64,000 nucleotides of DNA from Streptomyces sp. Q6 (lineage in GTDB: Bacteria; Actinomycetota; Actinomycetes; Streptomycetales; Streptomycetaceae): contig NZ_CP146022.1 of assembly GCF_036967205.1 (NCBI RefSeq), forward strand, positions 5,146,001-5,210,000, read 5' to 3'. Both the position numbers and the translations under genes were made by a program. The notes below the pieces were generated by a model, which did not search any database, was not told the origin of the DNA, and saw nothing but the letters and a program-made list of their open reading frames with translations. How positions within the stretch are numbered: position 1 is the stretch's first letter; each line of letters starts with the position of its first letter. Positions 63,791 through 64,000 of this stretch are shown piece after piece.

Positions 63791-64000
63791 GATGCCCGCA
63801 CACGGAGTGGGCGGGGCCCTTCGGCGGACCGAGTGCCCGCTCTCTCGCAGCTCTGCCCGTGCACCACGCGCGGGGCGCACTTCGGTCTCGCGATGCCTGC
63901 CGGGGCTGCGGTGGTCGCGCGACGCCGCCACCCGTCAGCCGGTCCGGCGGCGCGAGCACTGAGCGGGACGACTCCCCGGCGGCCCCGTCCGTGCGCTTCC
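63791..64000. other. Window end inside the element, no supported gene
   Basis: About 210 bp of GC-rich DNA with no family-like reading frame on either strand. It may be a promoter region for the next element gene. Confidence 0.4.

Larger units (their letters stand above)
61942..64000. mobile_element. Left end of an integrated phage, ICE or plasmid (continues beyond window)
   Basis: Everything right of the att core is inferred to be inserted DNA: the chromosomal gene stops abruptly and the first gene is a large serine integrase. The element type cannot be told from 2 kb. No structural, transfer or replication gene is visible yet. Confidence 0.8.

Overview
The window is a high-GC chromosomal segment from a Streptomyces or a very close relative. 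The evidence is third-position GC bias, frequent GTG starts, translationally coupled gene pairs and actinobacterial families. From memory, the gene order is colinear with the Streptomyces coelicolor core stretch that carries pcrA, icmB, sucCD, purNH, folD, mdh, glyA and trpS.

Layout. 1-5.9 kb: a hexamer repeat, a frameshifted ECF sigma factor with a SnoaL-like tail, two paralogous secreted NlpC/P60 peptidoglycan hydrolases (one under a c-di-AMP riboswitch), a small membrane protein and a secreted ScyD/ScyE-type protein. 6-12 kb: PcrA helicase, a repeat-rich membrane M23 peptidase, a lipase and a stand-alone B12-binding mutase subunit. 12-20.5 kb: a divergent five-gene system made of DUF5691 and SWIM-finger proteins on one side and a MoxR AAA+ ATPase, DUF5682 protein and VWA protein on the other. 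This is the least understood multigene unit in the window. 20.5-23 kb: two secreted low-complexity repeat proteins. 23.5-36.6 kb: central metabolism (sucC-sucD, purN-purH, folD, mdh) interleaved with regulators and membrane proteins. 36.8-44 kb: choline/glycine-betaine osmoprotection (aldehyde dehydrogenase, GMC oxidase, ABC importer). 44-50 kb: two AhpD-like proteins coupled to a PEP-mutase-family enzyme beside a divergent MocR regulator, then a DMT exporter, a lipoprotein, a glutathionylspermidine-synthase-like protein and rocD. 51-55 kb: glyA under a ZTP riboswitch, and trpS. 55.4-60.5 kb: dprE2, dprE1, a PAP2 phosphatase, a UbiA prenyltransferase and GtrA, which resembles the mycobacterial decaprenylphosphoryl-arabinose pathway, followed by YihY. 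60.5-64 kb: a D-Ala-D-Ala carboxypeptidase, then a small membrane-protein gene cut off after 27 codons by an integrated element whose first gene is a phiBT1-type serine integrase. The last 2 kb are therefore mobile DNA that continues past the window.

Integrity. At least eleven apparent one-base deletions, all in or beside short G or C runs, break seven genes (sigma factor, DUF5691, a secreted protein, DUF6350, XRE-DUF2690, DMT transporter, glutathionylspermidine-synthase-like), and one more probably alters the tail of the ABC ATPase. Adding one base at each site restores family-like proteins. Under-called homopolymers are more likely than genuine decay, so these 'pseudogenes' are probably intact in the organism.

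No rRNA, tRNA, CRISPR array or biosynthetic gene cluster was seen.
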